Below, piece after piece: positions 25,926-33,988 of a stretch of DNA of 53,762 bases. Source of the DNA: an uncultured Sutterella sp. (GTDB lineage: Bacteria > Pseudomonadota > Gammaproteobacteria > Burkholderiales > Burkholderiaceae_F); contig CASEFX010000004.1 of assembly GCA_949287305.1 (NCBI GenBank), forward strand, positions 1 to 53,762. The letters run 5' to 3'. Both the position numbers and the translations under genes were made by a program. The notes beneath the pieces are model-generated. The model saw only the letters and a list, made by a program, of their open reading frames with translations, was not told the origin of the DNA and did not search any database. The first letter of the stretch is position 1; every line of letters begins with the position of its first letter.

Positions 25926-27692
25926 TTGAACCGACTCATCAAACACTTGGATCCGGACCTGCTTCGGATCTACAGCTATTTGCTTCCGCACAAGTGGCGC
26001 ATTGCTCTCGGCGCCGTCTTCATGGCGGGGGCCGCAAGCATGTCGTCGCTTACGGCGACGCTTTTGGGGAAACTCACCGATCTGGGTTTCTATCAGAAGG
26101 AGCCGTGGGTGATCGCGGCCGCTCCGGCCGCTCTGATCGGCGTAACGATCCTTTTTGGCTTTTGCTCCGTGGCCTCGTCCTGGATCATGGCAAAGGTGAG
26201 CCAGGCCGTACTCATTACGCTTCGTACCGAACTGTACGATCGAATCATGACGTGGCCTGCAGAGCGGTATCAGCACAACCCGACGGGTGCAATCTGCTCG
26301 AAGTTCGTCAATGAAGCGAACGTCGCGCTCTCGGGCGCGACGAGTTCTCTGATCGTGTTGATCCGCGATTCGCTGCAAATCGTGGGACTTCTTTGTCTCC
26401 TATTCTGGCAGAACTGGAAGCTCACGCTTGTTGCCTTCGTGGTGGGTCCCCTCATCGTCATCACACTCAAGATGATCGCCAAGCGCATCCGAGTCATCGT
26501 CAAAAAGAGTCAGGAAAGCTTCGGAGTCATGCTTTCACGCGTTCAGGAGGCCTACGAAGCGCAGCGGCTCGTGAAGGTGACGGGAAGCTACGCCTTTGAA
26601 GAGGCGCGTTTTGATGCGGTCAACAAGATCATTCGCCGCACGGCGCTCGACCGCATCAAGATGCAGAGTCTCGCCACCCCCATCACGCAGATGATCACGA
26701 TGCTCGGCATCGCCTTTGTGGTGGGCGTGGCGCTGTACGAAGCGCAAGCGGGGCTTCTCACCATCGGCGAATTCATCACGTTTCTCACTGCGCTGTTGCT
26801 CCTAAAACCCGCTCTGCAGCATCTAACCGGTCTCAACGGCACCTTCGCGAGCATCGCAACGGCTGCGCGCAGTCTTTTTGAAGTGCTCGACGCCGAACGC
26901 GAAATCGACAACGGCACGGTGGAACTCGATCGGGCCAAAGGAGAAATCGTTTTTGAAGACGTCTCTCTCATGTATCCCGGTCTCAATGAACCGAGTCTTC
27001 GGGACATTCGCCTGACTATTCGTCCCGGCGAACACGTCGCGCTTGTCGGCCCCTCCGGGTCCGGAAAGACTTCGCTCGTCAACCTGGTGCCCCGTTTCTG
27101 GGAGCCTACGCACGGGGAGATTCGTTTGGACGGTGTGCCGCTCAAAGACCTCAGGTTTGAGAGCCTGCGCCGTCAGATCGCCGTCGTTTCGCAGGAAATT
27201 TTCCTCTTTGACGACACGATTCGGGCCAACATCGCCTACGGACTGCCGCACGCCACGGAAGAAGAGATCCTTCGCGCCGTAAAAGCCGCGGCTCTCGACG
27301 ATTTCGTGTCGACGCTTCCCGAAGGACTGAGTACCCGGGTGGGTGAAGGCGGTTGTCTGCTTTCCGGGGGGCAAAAACAACGGATATCCATTGCCCGAGC
27401 GATTCTGAAGAACGCTCCCATCCTCATTCTCGACGAACCGACCAGCGCTCTGGACAGTCAGAACGAAGCGGTCGTCAAAAGGGCCTTGGACAAAGTCGCC
27501 GATGGTCGTACGTGCCTCATCGTGGCGCACCGCTTCTCAACCATCGACAAGGTCGACCGAATCATCGTCATGGAAAAGGGCCGCATCGTGGAAGAAGGAG
27601 AACAAAAGGAGCTCCTGGCCCGTGGCGGTCTCTACGCAAAACTGCACCGTCTGCAACAAAACGAAGGCGCTACCGTCAAAGGAGAAGAGTGA
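25926..27692 (+). CDS. MsbA-type ABC exporter (second of tandem pair)
   Basis: A 588-aa paralogue of the gene before it, clearly alignable over the whole length (shared LLGKLTDxGFY and NPTG-x-SKF-NEAN-ALS regions). Walker A is VGPSGSGKTS, signature LSGGQKQR, Walker B ILILDE with intact D-loop, H-loop VAHRFST. The TTG start at 25926 is supported by AAGGAG 7 nt upstream; no nearby ATG fits. The use of TTG may lower output relative to the first copy. GC-rich throughout, unlike the 5' end of its partner. Probably acts on a lipid-linked glycan, LPS precursor or similar; the pair could be homodimers or a heterodimer. Confidence 0.85.
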   Translation: MNRLIKHLDPDLLRIYSYLLPHKWRIALGAVFMAGAASMSSLTATLLGKLTDLGFYQKEPWVIAAAPAALIGVTILFGFCSVASSWIMAKVSQAVLITLRTELYDRIMTWPAERYQHNPTGAICSKFVNEANVALSGATSSLIVLIRDSLQIVGLLCLLFWQNWKLTLVAFVVGPLIVITLKMIAKRIRVIVKKSQESFGVMLSRVQEAYEAQRLVKVTGSYAFEEARFDAVNKIIRRTALDRIKMQSLATPITQMITMLGIAFVVGVALYEAQAGLLTIGEFITFLTALLLLKPALQHLTGLNGTFASIATAARSLFEVLDAEREIDNGTVELDRAKGEIVFEDVSLMYPGLNEPSLRDIRLTIRPGEHVALVGPSGSGKTSLVNLVPRFWEPTHGEIRLDGVPLKDLRFESLRRQIAVVSQEIFLFDDTIRANIAYGLPHATEEEILRAVKAAALDDFVSTLPEGLSTRVGEGGCLLSGGQKQRISIARAILKNAPILILDEPTSALDSQNEAVVKRALDKVADGRTCLIVAHRFSTIDKVDRIIVMEKGRIVEEGEQKELLARGGLYAKLHRLQQNEGATVKGEE

Positions 27693-27693
27693 C

Positions 27694-28626
27694 ATGAAAC
27701 CGTTTCGCCTCGTGACTCGCATCGCGCAGCCTCTTTTCGGCGTTCTCGTTCTGATGTTGGTGGGTGTAAAGGATACTCCCGCGGTCGAGACGGCGACCGC
27801 GGAGGAGTCGTCCGGATTTTCCTTACCTCCGCTCACGGCCGTCGACGTCTCGAAGCGCGACGAGTGGGAGCGACTCGGCGAAGAGTCGGATCGCGTGCTC
27901 GCAGACCGTTCCTTTGTGGAGCACTGGCGCGCACGTGCGGACTTTCGTACGCCGACAGGCGCTCGTCAGGCGCTTGCTGAGGCGGATGACCAGCTGAAGA
28001 AAATCGACGAGGCCGTCCAGAAGAAATCTGGCGCCTGTCTTTACACCTTCTTCGTCAACCATTGCATTGACGAGGCACGCAAGACTTCCTTTGTGCGAAA
28101 GCGCGAAATCCGTTCTCTTATGACCGACGCCCGCGCCGTGATCCACGCGGAAGAAGTGAAAGAACATGAAAAGGCGCGTCTCGCCCGCGAAGCGAAGGAA
28201 CCCAATACTCCGATCAAAATCGAGCCGAAAAAAGTCGACACGACGCCAAAGGAGCCCGTCCGCATCGCCCCCAAGGAAGTTCGTGCACCTTCGCTCCCCA
28301 AGTCTCGAACGCCCAAGGCCCCTGAGGAAGCCTCCCTCCCGAACGTTCCCAAGGGGGCTCAGATCGATTCGTCAGAAACAAACGCCGACCACGACGCTAT
28401 GCGTGAGGCACTCGAAAAAGCCAATCTTGCCGCACAAGCCCTGAGAGAAGAAGAGAGGAAGCTTCGTCAGCAAAAAGCCGAGGAAAAAGCGAAGGCTCGC
28501 AAAGCCAAGCGCGAAGCCAAGCGGCGACAGTTTGAGGAAACGATGGCACAGCGCATTGACGCGCAACGCCGTCTTGAAAAAGAGAGGGAAGACGGCAAGC
28601 AGTCCAACCTTTTCGGCTACTTCTAG
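27694..28626 (+). CDS. Secreted Lys/Glu-rich coiled-coil protein of unknown function
   Basis: A 310-aa protein beginning one nucleotide after the second exporter gene, with AAGGAG 8 nt before the ATG, so clearly part of that operon. An N-terminal signal sequence or signal anchor (about residues 10-30) is followed by a short helical domain with a CLYTFFVNHCIDEARKTSF pair of cysteines. Similar C-x(6-8)-C-x2-A/K-R patterns occur in uncharacterised periplasmic proteins of Burkholderiales, as I recall. Then comes a Pro/Lys linker (about 165-215) and a long charged coiled coil (about 235-305) ending in NLFGYF. No enzyme motif. It may be a periplasmic accessory or anchor for the exporters, but this is inferred only from position. 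Confidence 0.65.
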   Translation: MKPFRLVTRIAQPLFGVLVLMLVGVKDTPAVETATAEESSGFSLPPLTAVDVSKRDEWERLGEESDRVLADRSFVEHWRARADFRTPTGARQALAEADDQLKKIDEAVQKKSGACLYTFFVNHCIDEARKTSFVRKREIRSLMTDARAVIHAEEVKEHEKARLAREAKEPNTPIKIEPKKVDTTPKEPVRIAPKEVRAPSLPKSRTPKAPEEASLPNVPKGAQIDSSETNADHDAMREALEKANLAAQALREEERKLRQQKAEEKAKARKAKREAKRRQFEETMAQRIDAQRRLEKEREDGKQSNLFGYF

Positions 28627-28701
28627 CTGATGCACATCTTGCATTTCTCCGAGCCCTGATGAAGAGCCACCCAATGCTCTCAAGCGGGGCCTGTCGGCGG
28701 T

Positions 28702-28730
28702 GTTGAGCAAAGGCTGCACTCCCTCAACAA
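28702..28730 (+). other. Hairpin in the gap between the island and folD
   Basis: TGTTGAG and CTCAACA pair around a 15-nt loop in the 296-bp gap 28627-28922. Only AATTTTG follows, so it is a weak terminator at best. The gap also has a TATGAT near 28880 that could be a -10 for folD without a clear -35. Nothing else is visible there. Confidence 0.35.
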
Positions 28731-28922
28731 TCAGGGAATTTTGTCTCAGCGGGGACGCACGAAGAGCTGAACAATAGTTTCAGATTCGCGCGTTTATTCG
28801 TTTCATGGATACCCCCACACTCAGACACGACCTGCAAAGGAATTTCAGCTTCCTCGGGCGCCCTCCGCCTCTGCAAGCGATTATGATTTTGTCCATTCGT
28901 TTTTCTTTTGTCTGGACATACC

Positions 28923-29795
28923 ATGAGCGCGCACCCATTGGACGGACGAACCCTCGCCCGTCAAATTGAAGCCGAGCTTGCGCCCCGGGTGGAGCAGCTC
29001 AAAAAAACTTTTCATTGCCCCTGTCTTGCGGTCGTCGTAGTTGGCGACGATCCGGCAAGCCGCGTCTACGTGCGAAACAAGATCCGTGCCTGCGAGCGCA
29101 CGGGGATCGATTCCTTTGAAGTGACGCTCCCCGCCGACACGGACGAGGCGACGCTCCTCGCGGCAATCGAGCGGCTCAACGCCGACGACAAGGTCGACGG
29201 GATTCTCGTGCAGCTGCCGCTTCCCCCGCACCTCACCGCCGTGAGCGTGATCGAGGCGATCGCTCCCGAAAAGGACGTGGACGGCTTTCATTCCCTTTCG
29301 ATCGGCTCCCTCATGACGGGCCGCCAGGGGTTCGTCCCCTGCACGCCCGCGGGCGTGATGCGTCTTCTCCAAGAAGCGGGATGCGACCCCAAGGGGAAGC
29401 GCGCCGTCGTCGTGGGGCGTTCGAATATTGTGGGTAAGCCCCTGGCGCTTTTGCTCCTCGCGGCCGACGCAACCGTGACGATCGCTCACCGCCTTACGCC
29501 CGATCTCGCGGAGCTCACCCGCTCGGCCGACATTCTCGTCGCCGCTGTCGGCCGTGAGAACCTCATTACCCGTGACATGGTGAAGCCCGGCGCCGTCGTG
29601 ATCGACGTCGGCATCAACCGCAACGCCGAAGGGAAGCTCTGCGGCGACGTCGCGGCCGACGTGGCCGAAGTCGCCTCAGCCATCACGCCCGTTCCGGGCG
29701 GCGTCGGTCCCATGACGATCGCCATGCTCCTCACCAACACCGTTCTCGCGGCGGAGCGCCGTTCGGCGCGCACCCGTGCGTCCGCGCAATCCTAA
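28923..29795 (+). CDS. folD: Methylenetetrahydrofolate dehydrogenase/cyclohydrolase
   Basis: Bifunctional cytoplasmic enzyme of one-carbon metabolism: oxidises 5,10-methylene-THF with NADP and hydrolyses the product to 10-formyl-THF. The 290-aa protein has the catalytic YVRNK motif (Tyr and Lys), VDGILVQLPLP, and the dinucleotide-binding VGRSNIVGKP. The C-terminal TPVPGGVGPMT is also intact. Start ATG 28923 gives the expected N-terminus. It heads a tight folD-prlC-xthA unit (21-nt gap to prlC). It marks the return to GC-rich housekeeping DNA after the glycan island. Confidence 0.95.
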   Translation: MSAHPLDGRTLARQIEAELAPRVEQLKKTFHCPCLAVVVVGDDPASRVYVRNKIRACERTGIDSFEVTLPADTDEATLLAAIERLNADDKVDGILVQLPLPPHLTAVSVIEAIAPEKDVDGFHSLSIGSLMTGRQGFVPCTPAGVMRLLQEAGCDPKGKRAVVVGRSNIVGKPLALLLLAADATVTIAHRLTPDLAELTRSADILVAAVGRENLITRDMVKPGAVVIDVGINRNAEGKLCGDVAADVAEVASAITPVPGGVGPMTIAMLLTNTVLAAERRSARTRASAQS

Positions 29796-29816
29796 TTTCG
29801 ATATTGAGAGATACAC

Positions 29817-31859
29817 ATGACTGCTTGCGACAATCCGCTTCTGACCATCACCGATTTCGTTGACTACGCCGCCGTTCGCCCCGAACACGTGACGCCCGCC
29901 GTCACGGCGCTCTGCGAGGACGTGGAAAAGACGCTCCTTGCGGTGCTCGACACCTCGCGTCCCGCGACCTGGGAGAACGTAGTCGAGCCTCTGAACGAAT
30001 CGCTCGGTCGCCTCACCCGCACCTGGGGCGTGGTGGGGCATCTGCAGAGCGTGTGCGATACGCCCGAGCTTCGCGACGCCTACAACCGGGAACTCCCGCG
30101 TGTCTCGGAACTCCTTCTTCGCATTTCGCTCGACACGCGTCTTTATGAACGCTACAAGGCGCTGCGGGCCTCCGACGAATTTTCGACGCTTTCCTCCGTG
30201 CGTCAACGTATTCTCGAGCGCGACCTGCGCGACTTTCGTCTGTCGGGCGCGGATCTGCCCGACGACAAGCGCGCCCGCGTGCAGGAAATCGGCGAGCGCC
30301 TTTCGCTTCTCTCTCAGAAGTTCAGTGAAAACCTCCTGGACGCTACAAACGCCTTCACGCTCGACATCGTGCGCGAAGAGGATCTTGACGGCATCCCCGA
30401 AGACGTGAAGGCGCTCTACCGCGCCACGGCCGAAGCGGCAGGGAAGAAGGGCTGGCGCGTGACGCTGCAGTTCCCTTCCTACCTTCCCTTCATGCAGTTT
30501 GCGAAGAACCGTTCGCTTCGCGAAAAGCTCTATCACGCCTTCAGCGTCCGCGCTTCCGAGTTGGACGGCGGTCAGTGGGACAACGGTCCCCTCATGAAGG
30601 AAATCCTCGCGCTTCGCGACGAAGAGGCGAAGCTTCTGGGCTTTGCGAACTATGCGGAATCGTCGCTTGCCGTCAAGATGGCCTCGACCCCGAAGGAAGT
30701 GACCGATTTCCTGCGCGATCTGGCGCGCCACGCCAAGCCCTTCGCCGTGAAGGACATGGATGCTCTTCGCGAACACGCGAAGACTCTCGGGCTCGAGAAG
30801 ATGGAAAGCTGGGATCAGGCCTATGTCTCCGAATCGCTTCGTAAAAGCCGCTACAGCTACTCGTCCGACATCGTGAAGCGCTACTTCACGGAGTCGACCG
30901 TCTTTGCCGGACTCTTCCACTTGGCCGAAACGCTCTACGGCATCCGCGTTGAAGAGCGCGAAGGGAGCACCTGGCACCCCGACGTGAAGTTCTTTGCGCT
31001 CACCGAAGGCGGAAAAGACATTGCCTATCTCTACGCAGACCTACACGCCCGTGCCGGGAAGCGCTCCGGGGCCTGGATGGATTCCGACCGCGCCCGCCGC
31101 ATGACGAAAAACGGTCTTGAACTCCCGATCGCTTATCTCGTCTGCAACTTCGCTCCGGGCGTGGACGGTCGCGAAGCGACGCTCACCCACGACGACGTGA
31201 CGACGCTTTTTCACGAGTTCGGGCATGCACTCCACCACATGCTTACCGCGCAGACCGAAGAGGCCGTATCCGGCATCAACGGCGTCGAATGGGACGCCGT
31301 GGAGTTGCCGAGCCAGTTCATGGAAAATTTCGCCTGGGACGAACGCGTCGTGACGTCGCTCACGAAGCACGTCGAAACGGGTGAAAAGCTCCCGCACGAA
31401 CTCTTTGCCAAGATGCTCGCCGCGAAGAACTTCGAAGCGGGCATGCAGACCGTTCGTCAGATCGAGTTTGCGCTCTTTGACATGCTCCTTCACAGCGAAT
31501 TCGACGCGAAGAAGGACGACATTGCGGACCTTCTCGCTCGCGTTCGTGACGAGGTTGCGGTTTCCTTCCCGCCCTCCTACAACCGCTTTGCGAACAGCTT
31601 CTCGCACATCTTTGCGGGCGGCTACGCCGCGGGCTACTACAGCTACAAGTGGGCGGAAGTTCTCTCGGCCGACGCCTTCGGCGCCTTCGAAGAAACGGGC
31701 GTCTTGAACGCCGAAACGGGCCGCCGCTTCCGCGAAGAAATCCTCTCGCGAGGCTCCTCGCGCGATGCGATGGACAATTTCGTCGCCTTCCGCGGCCGCA
31801 AGCCCACGGTCGACGCCCTGCTTCGCCAGAACGGCATGATCGAAGGGGAACAGGCATGA
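29817..31859 (+). CDS. prlC: Oligopeptidase A (M3 metallopeptidase)
   Basis: A 680-aa cytosolic zinc peptidase that degrades peptides of roughly 8-20 residues, including cleaved signal peptides in E. coli. The zinc site FHEFGHALHH is at about residue 465, with the third ligand Glu in the following NGVEWDAVELPSQFMENF segment. Length is as in E. coli. The stop overlaps the xthA start as ATGA, indicating translational coupling. Confidence 0.95.
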   Translation: MTACDNPLLTITDFVDYAAVRPEHVTPAVTALCEDVEKTLLAVLDTSRPATWENVVEPLNESLGRLTRTWGVVGHLQSVCDTPELRDAYNRELPRVSELLLRISLDTRLYERYKALRASDEFSTLSSVRQRILERDLRDFRLSGADLPDDKRARVQEIGERLSLLSQKFSENLLDATNAFTLDIVREEDLDGIPEDVKALYRATAEAAGKKGWRVTLQFPSYLPFMQFAKNRSLREKLYHAFSVRASELDGGQWDNGPLMKEILALRDEEAKLLGFANYAESSLAVKMASTPKEVTDFLRDLARHAKPFAVKDMDALREHAKTLGLEKMESWDQAYVSESLRKSRYSYSSDIVKRYFTESTVFAGLFHLAETLYGIRVEEREGSTWHPDVKFFALTEGGKDIAYLYADLHARAGKRSGAWMDSDRARRMTKNGLELPIAYLVCNFAPGVDGREATLTHDDVTTLFHEFGHALHHMLTAQTEEAVSGINGVEWDAVELPSQFMENFAWDERVVTSLTKHVETGEKLPHELFAKMLAAKNFEAGMQTVRQIEFALFDMLLHSEFDAKKDDIADLLARVRDEVAVSFPPSYNRFANSFSHIFAGGYAAGYYSYKWAEVLSADAFGAFEETGVLNAETGRRFREEILSRGSSRDAMDNFVAFRGRKPTVDALLRQNGMIEGEQA

Positions 31860-32662
31860 CGACGCTGACGCTCGCCACCTGGAACGTGAATTCGCTCAAG
31901 GTGCGCCTTGAGCACGTTCTCTCGTGGCTCGCCGAGCGAGACGACATTGACGCGCTGGTGCTGCAAGAAACAAAGCTCACCGACGACAAGTTCCCTCAAG
32001 GGGAACTTGCCCTCGCGGGTTGGGAGAGCGTTTTCTATGGTCAGCCCACCTACAACGGCGTGGCGCTTTTGACGCGCCCCGACCGCGTGACGGTGTCGGA
32101 CGTGACGCTCGGGATGCCGGGCTACGCGGACGAACAGAAGCGCTATCTCTCCGCCACGGTGACGCCTGTCGGTACGACCGAGTCCGTACGTTTTGCAGGC
32201 GTCTATTGTCCGAACGGCATGGAGGCGGGTAGCCGCAAGTATCTCTACAAGCTCGACTGGTTCCATGCGCTACGCCGCGCCATGCAGGTGGAAAGGGAAA
32301 AGAACGAACGCGTCGTGCTCGCGGGTGACTTCAACATCGCCCCGGCGGACGCGGACCTTTGGAACCCGCAGACCTGGCCCGACAAGATTCTCACGACGTG
32401 TCCTGAGCGCACGGCCCTGGAACGTCTTCTGTCGGACGGCTTTGTCGACGCCTTCCGGGCCTTCCCGCAAAAGGAAAAGCAGTTCTCCTGGTGGGACTAC
32501 CGCATGGCGGCCTACGAACGTAATCACGGTCTGCGAATCGACCTGATGCTCGCAAGCGACGCCCTGCGACCGGCCCTCAAGGCCTGTCAAATCGACGAGA
32601 CCCCGCGGGCCTGGGCGAAGCCTTCGGACCATGCGCCCGTCGTGACGACGCTCGTCTTCTGA
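31856..32662 (+). CDS. xthA: Exodeoxyribonuclease III (AP endonuclease)
   Basis: A 268-aa Mg-dependent AP endonuclease/3'-5' exonuclease of base-excision repair. Catalytic set: NVNS (Asn), LQETK (Glu34 equivalent), GDFNIAP and the C-terminal SDHAPV His. It starts inside the prlC stop (ATGA). The last 16 codons (32615-32662) are repeated imperfectly at 33858-33905, with an AT-rich islet between. The current 3' end may therefore have been supplied by, or rebuilt on, insertion of that islet. The protein itself is complete. Confidence 0.93.
   Translation: MTTLTLATWNVNSLKVRLEHVLSWLAERDDIDALVLQETKLTDDKFPQGELALAGWESVFYGQPTYNGVALLTRPDRVTVSDVTLGMPGYADEQKRYLSATVTPVGTTESVRFAGVYCPNGMEAGSRKYLYKLDWFHALRRAMQVEREKNERVVLAGDFNIAPADADLWNPQTWPDKILTTCPERTALERLLSDGFVDAFRAFPQKEKQFSWWDYRMAAYERNHGLRIDLMLASDALRPALKACQIDETPRAWAKPSDHAPVVTTLVF
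32615..32662 (+). repeat. xthA 3'-end direct repeat, left copy
   Basis: This 48-nt segment encodes the last 15 residues and stop of xthA. It matches 33858-33905 at 41 of 48 positions, with no gaps. Six of the seven differences are synonymous third-position changes and one is Val/Ala. The pattern is that of an attachment site in the end of a gene, where the functional end and the displaced end come from different lineages. Confidence 0.8.
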
Positions 32663-32765
32663 GTCCGAGATTATTTGTCGTAGGACACAAGAGTCGCTTT
32701 TTAGCCAAAAAGCTAATGTACGGAAAAGAAAACTGCGTTAAGATCTTAAAAGATACAGATAATAA

Positions 32766-32801
32766 GGAGGGAGTGACCGAAGTCACCCCCTCCTCTTTGT
32801 T
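32766..32801 (+). terminator. Strong hairpin terminator just after xthA
   Basis: GGAGGGAGTGAC (32766-32777) pairs with GTCACCCCCTCC (32782-32793) with one mismatch and a CGAA tetraloop. TCTTTGTT follows on the plus strand, and a TTATTAT on the minus strand. It probably ends the folD-prlC-xthA transcript. The short frame running through it (32716-32922) is judged non-coding. Confidence 0.75.
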
Positions 32802-32960
32802 ACACCTTAACGGTTCGGTAACGACCGATAGTGTGAGCACACATTCTCATACCGACCAAGTCGAAATCGAATGTAAGCAGATACAAACACCGTCTTCGGT
32901 TTACATAAAAGTTTGGGCATGAATACCTCTCTTTTATGGGTGCGAGCCGAAGTTGGTCGT

Positions 32961-32986
32961 AAAGAGTACTTTGGGAGTACCTCTTT
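32961..32986 (+). ncRNA. Hairpin within a possible structured RNA (about 32900-33066)
   Basis: AAAGAGTACT (32961-32970) pairs with AGTACCTCTTT (32976-32986), with one bulged base. Between the terminators at 32766 and 33030 no good gene is visible on either strand. The stretch holds several further small palindromes, such as GTGTGAGCACAC near 32832. A small RNA on the plus strand ending at 33066 is possible. No convincing promoter was found, so confidence is low. Confidence 0.25.
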
Positions 32987-33029
32987 CCGTCTTAGAACTC
33001 TCGCGGGTTTAGTCGGGAAGCAGTTCATA

Positions 33030-33066
33030 GGAGGCCGGTGATTGCAGTCACTGGCCTCCATTTCTT
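33030..33066 (+). terminator. Second strong hairpin terminator of the islet
   Basis: GGAGGCCGGTGA pairs with TCACTGGCCTCC (one G-U) around a 6-nt loop, and ATTTCTTC follows on the plus strand. It lies just beyond the stop of the minus-strand gene and would end plus-strand transcription coming from the segment 32802-33029. Confidence 0.7.
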
Positions 33067-33080
33067 CGGGCTTCCAATCC

Positions 33081-33635
33081 TTACGCATTCATCTCATCAT
33101 CTTTCAGAAGTCCTTCGCGTCTCAGATACATCATCCCTCTCGGGGTTATCGACACCGTACCATTAGACGTTTTCAACAAGCCATATCTTACACTTCTGTA
33201 GTTTGCGACGAAAAAAGAAATTCTGCGCTCGTCCATATCCTGGTTCTCAGCACAATACCGAACGATTTCATCCCAAGCACGTCCGCTAGGTGCTTCAGCA
33301 ATCCACAACAGTAACTGCTTGTAGCTCCTCCTCATTCTGTTCGGAAATGTCCCTTGAGCAGACTGTTCCTCTGGCACGCTCACTGAGTCTTCTTTTGATA
33401 CTTTCACTTTCTCTGAGACACTCTCCGAATCTTTCTCTGGCTCTTCCGAACTATATCGATCGAGTAAGTCAGAAAGAATCTTCAATCTTTTTCTCTTTAC
33501 CTCAGCTTGAGTCTTCAACTCCTCAAGTGCGGCTGTATCTTTTTCGATCAGTCTTGAAATGAGCTGAAGGCGCACTTCCTTGTCTAGCAATTCCAGGATG
33601 TCCTGAAGGCGCGGGCCGTTTTCTTTTAGCGTCAT
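33081..33635 (-). CDS. Hypothetical coiled-coil protein with winged-helix-like C-terminus
   Basis: A 184-aa protein I do not recognise. The first about 65 residues are a charged coiled coil (LQDILELLDKEVRLQLISRLI onward). An acidic, Ser-rich linker follows (about 66-100). The last about 80 residues look like a winged helix: KQLLLWIAEAPSGRAWDEIV, then the turn YGLLKTSNGTVSITPRGMMYL. The start is well supported by AGGGAG 7 nt upstream. Codon use is AT-richer than the chromosome. A 15-bp palindrome at 33689-33703 in its upstream region could be its own operator. It might be a regulator, or the partner of a larger element. It is the only clear gene in the xthA islet. Confidence 0.65.
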   Translation of the reverse strand: MTLKENGPRLQDILELLDKEVRLQLISRLIEKDTAALEELKTQAEVKRKRLKILSDLLDRYSSEEPEKDSESVSEKVKVSKEDSVSVPEEQSAQGTFPNRMRRSYKQLLLWIAEAPSGRAWDEIVRYCAENQDMDERRISFFVANYRSVRYGLLKTSNGTVSITPRGMMYLRREGLLKDDEMNA

Positions 33636-33688
33636 CTGAACTCCCTAATATTAATTTGTTCCGTATAAGTCGAATTATATAATACTTA

Positions 33689-33703
33689 ACCGCTGTACGC
33701 GGT
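33689..33703. promoter_or_regulatory. Possible operator upstream of the islet gene
   Basis: ACCGC and GCGGT flank TGTAC, in the very AT-rich 220 bp upstream of the minus-strand gene ending at 33081. TATAAT-like boxes lie at 33674-33679 (minus) and 33678-33683 (plus), but no good -35 was found for either. The remainder of 33704-33857 shows nothing recognisable. Confidence 0.35.
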
Positions 33704-33857
33704 GCGTGTACGTAAGATTATACAGAGGACTCTCCTCATACACAGATAAATGTACCAAGAATTATGCCGAAAAATTATGACGTGTGCGCATCGAGGCTCC
33801 AAAAAATTTCTTTTGCCAGTCTGTTTATGGCTAGTCCATGAAGTTCCTCGGGGCAGA

Positions 33858-33905
33858 GCTAAACCCTCGGACCATGCACCCGTCGTAACGACACTCGCCT
33901 TCTGA
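33858..33905 (+). repeat. xthA 3'-end direct repeat, right copy (orphan gene end)
   Basis: Encodes the same final 15 residues plus stop as xthA (AKPSDHAPVVTTLAF) but is not attached to any gene. It is 41/48 identical to 32615-32662. Upstream of 33858 the similarity fades quickly. Directly downstream lies a good terminator, suggesting that this is the original end of the xthA transcription unit. Confidence 0.8.
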
Positions 33906-33929
33906 GGCTCCCGCGTTTCCCTCTACGTC

Positions 33930-33967
33930 AACGGCCGCCTCCTCACGAAAAGGAAGCGGCCGTTTGT
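33930..33967. terminator. Bidirectional terminator between xthA remnant and the YidC-LtaS gene
   Basis: AACGGCCGC (33930-33938) pairs with GCGGCCGTT (33956-33964) and TTGTC follows on the plus strand. It sits 22 nt after the minus-strand gene ending at 33989, so it can end that operon as well as the ancestral xthA unit. Confidence 0.7.
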
Positions 33968-33988
33968 CATGAAGGGTAGGTTGGCTCG

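Larger units (their letters stand above)
32663..33905. mobile_element. AT-rich islet inserted at the 3' end of xthA
   Basis: The segment lies between two copies of the xthA terminus and is visibly more AT-rich than either flank. It contains two strong hairpin terminators, a further hairpin, and one convincing gene (33081-33635, minus strand). There is no integrase. The xthA-like transcription terminator at 33930-33964 follows the right-hand copy, as expected if DNA was inserted between the old gene end and its surroundings. It may be a remnant or a non-autonomous element moved by an integrase elsewhere. Confidence 0.6.

Noticed and set aside
32716..32922. Short plus-strand frame (68 codons) after xthA
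   Set aside because: It runs straight through the strong terminator hairpin at 32766-32793 and has no ribosome site at a proper distance.
32807..33088. Minus-strand frame of 93 codons in the islet
   Set aside because: Overlaps the terminator at 33030-33059 and the end of the better-supported gene at 33081-33635; codon pattern not coding-like.
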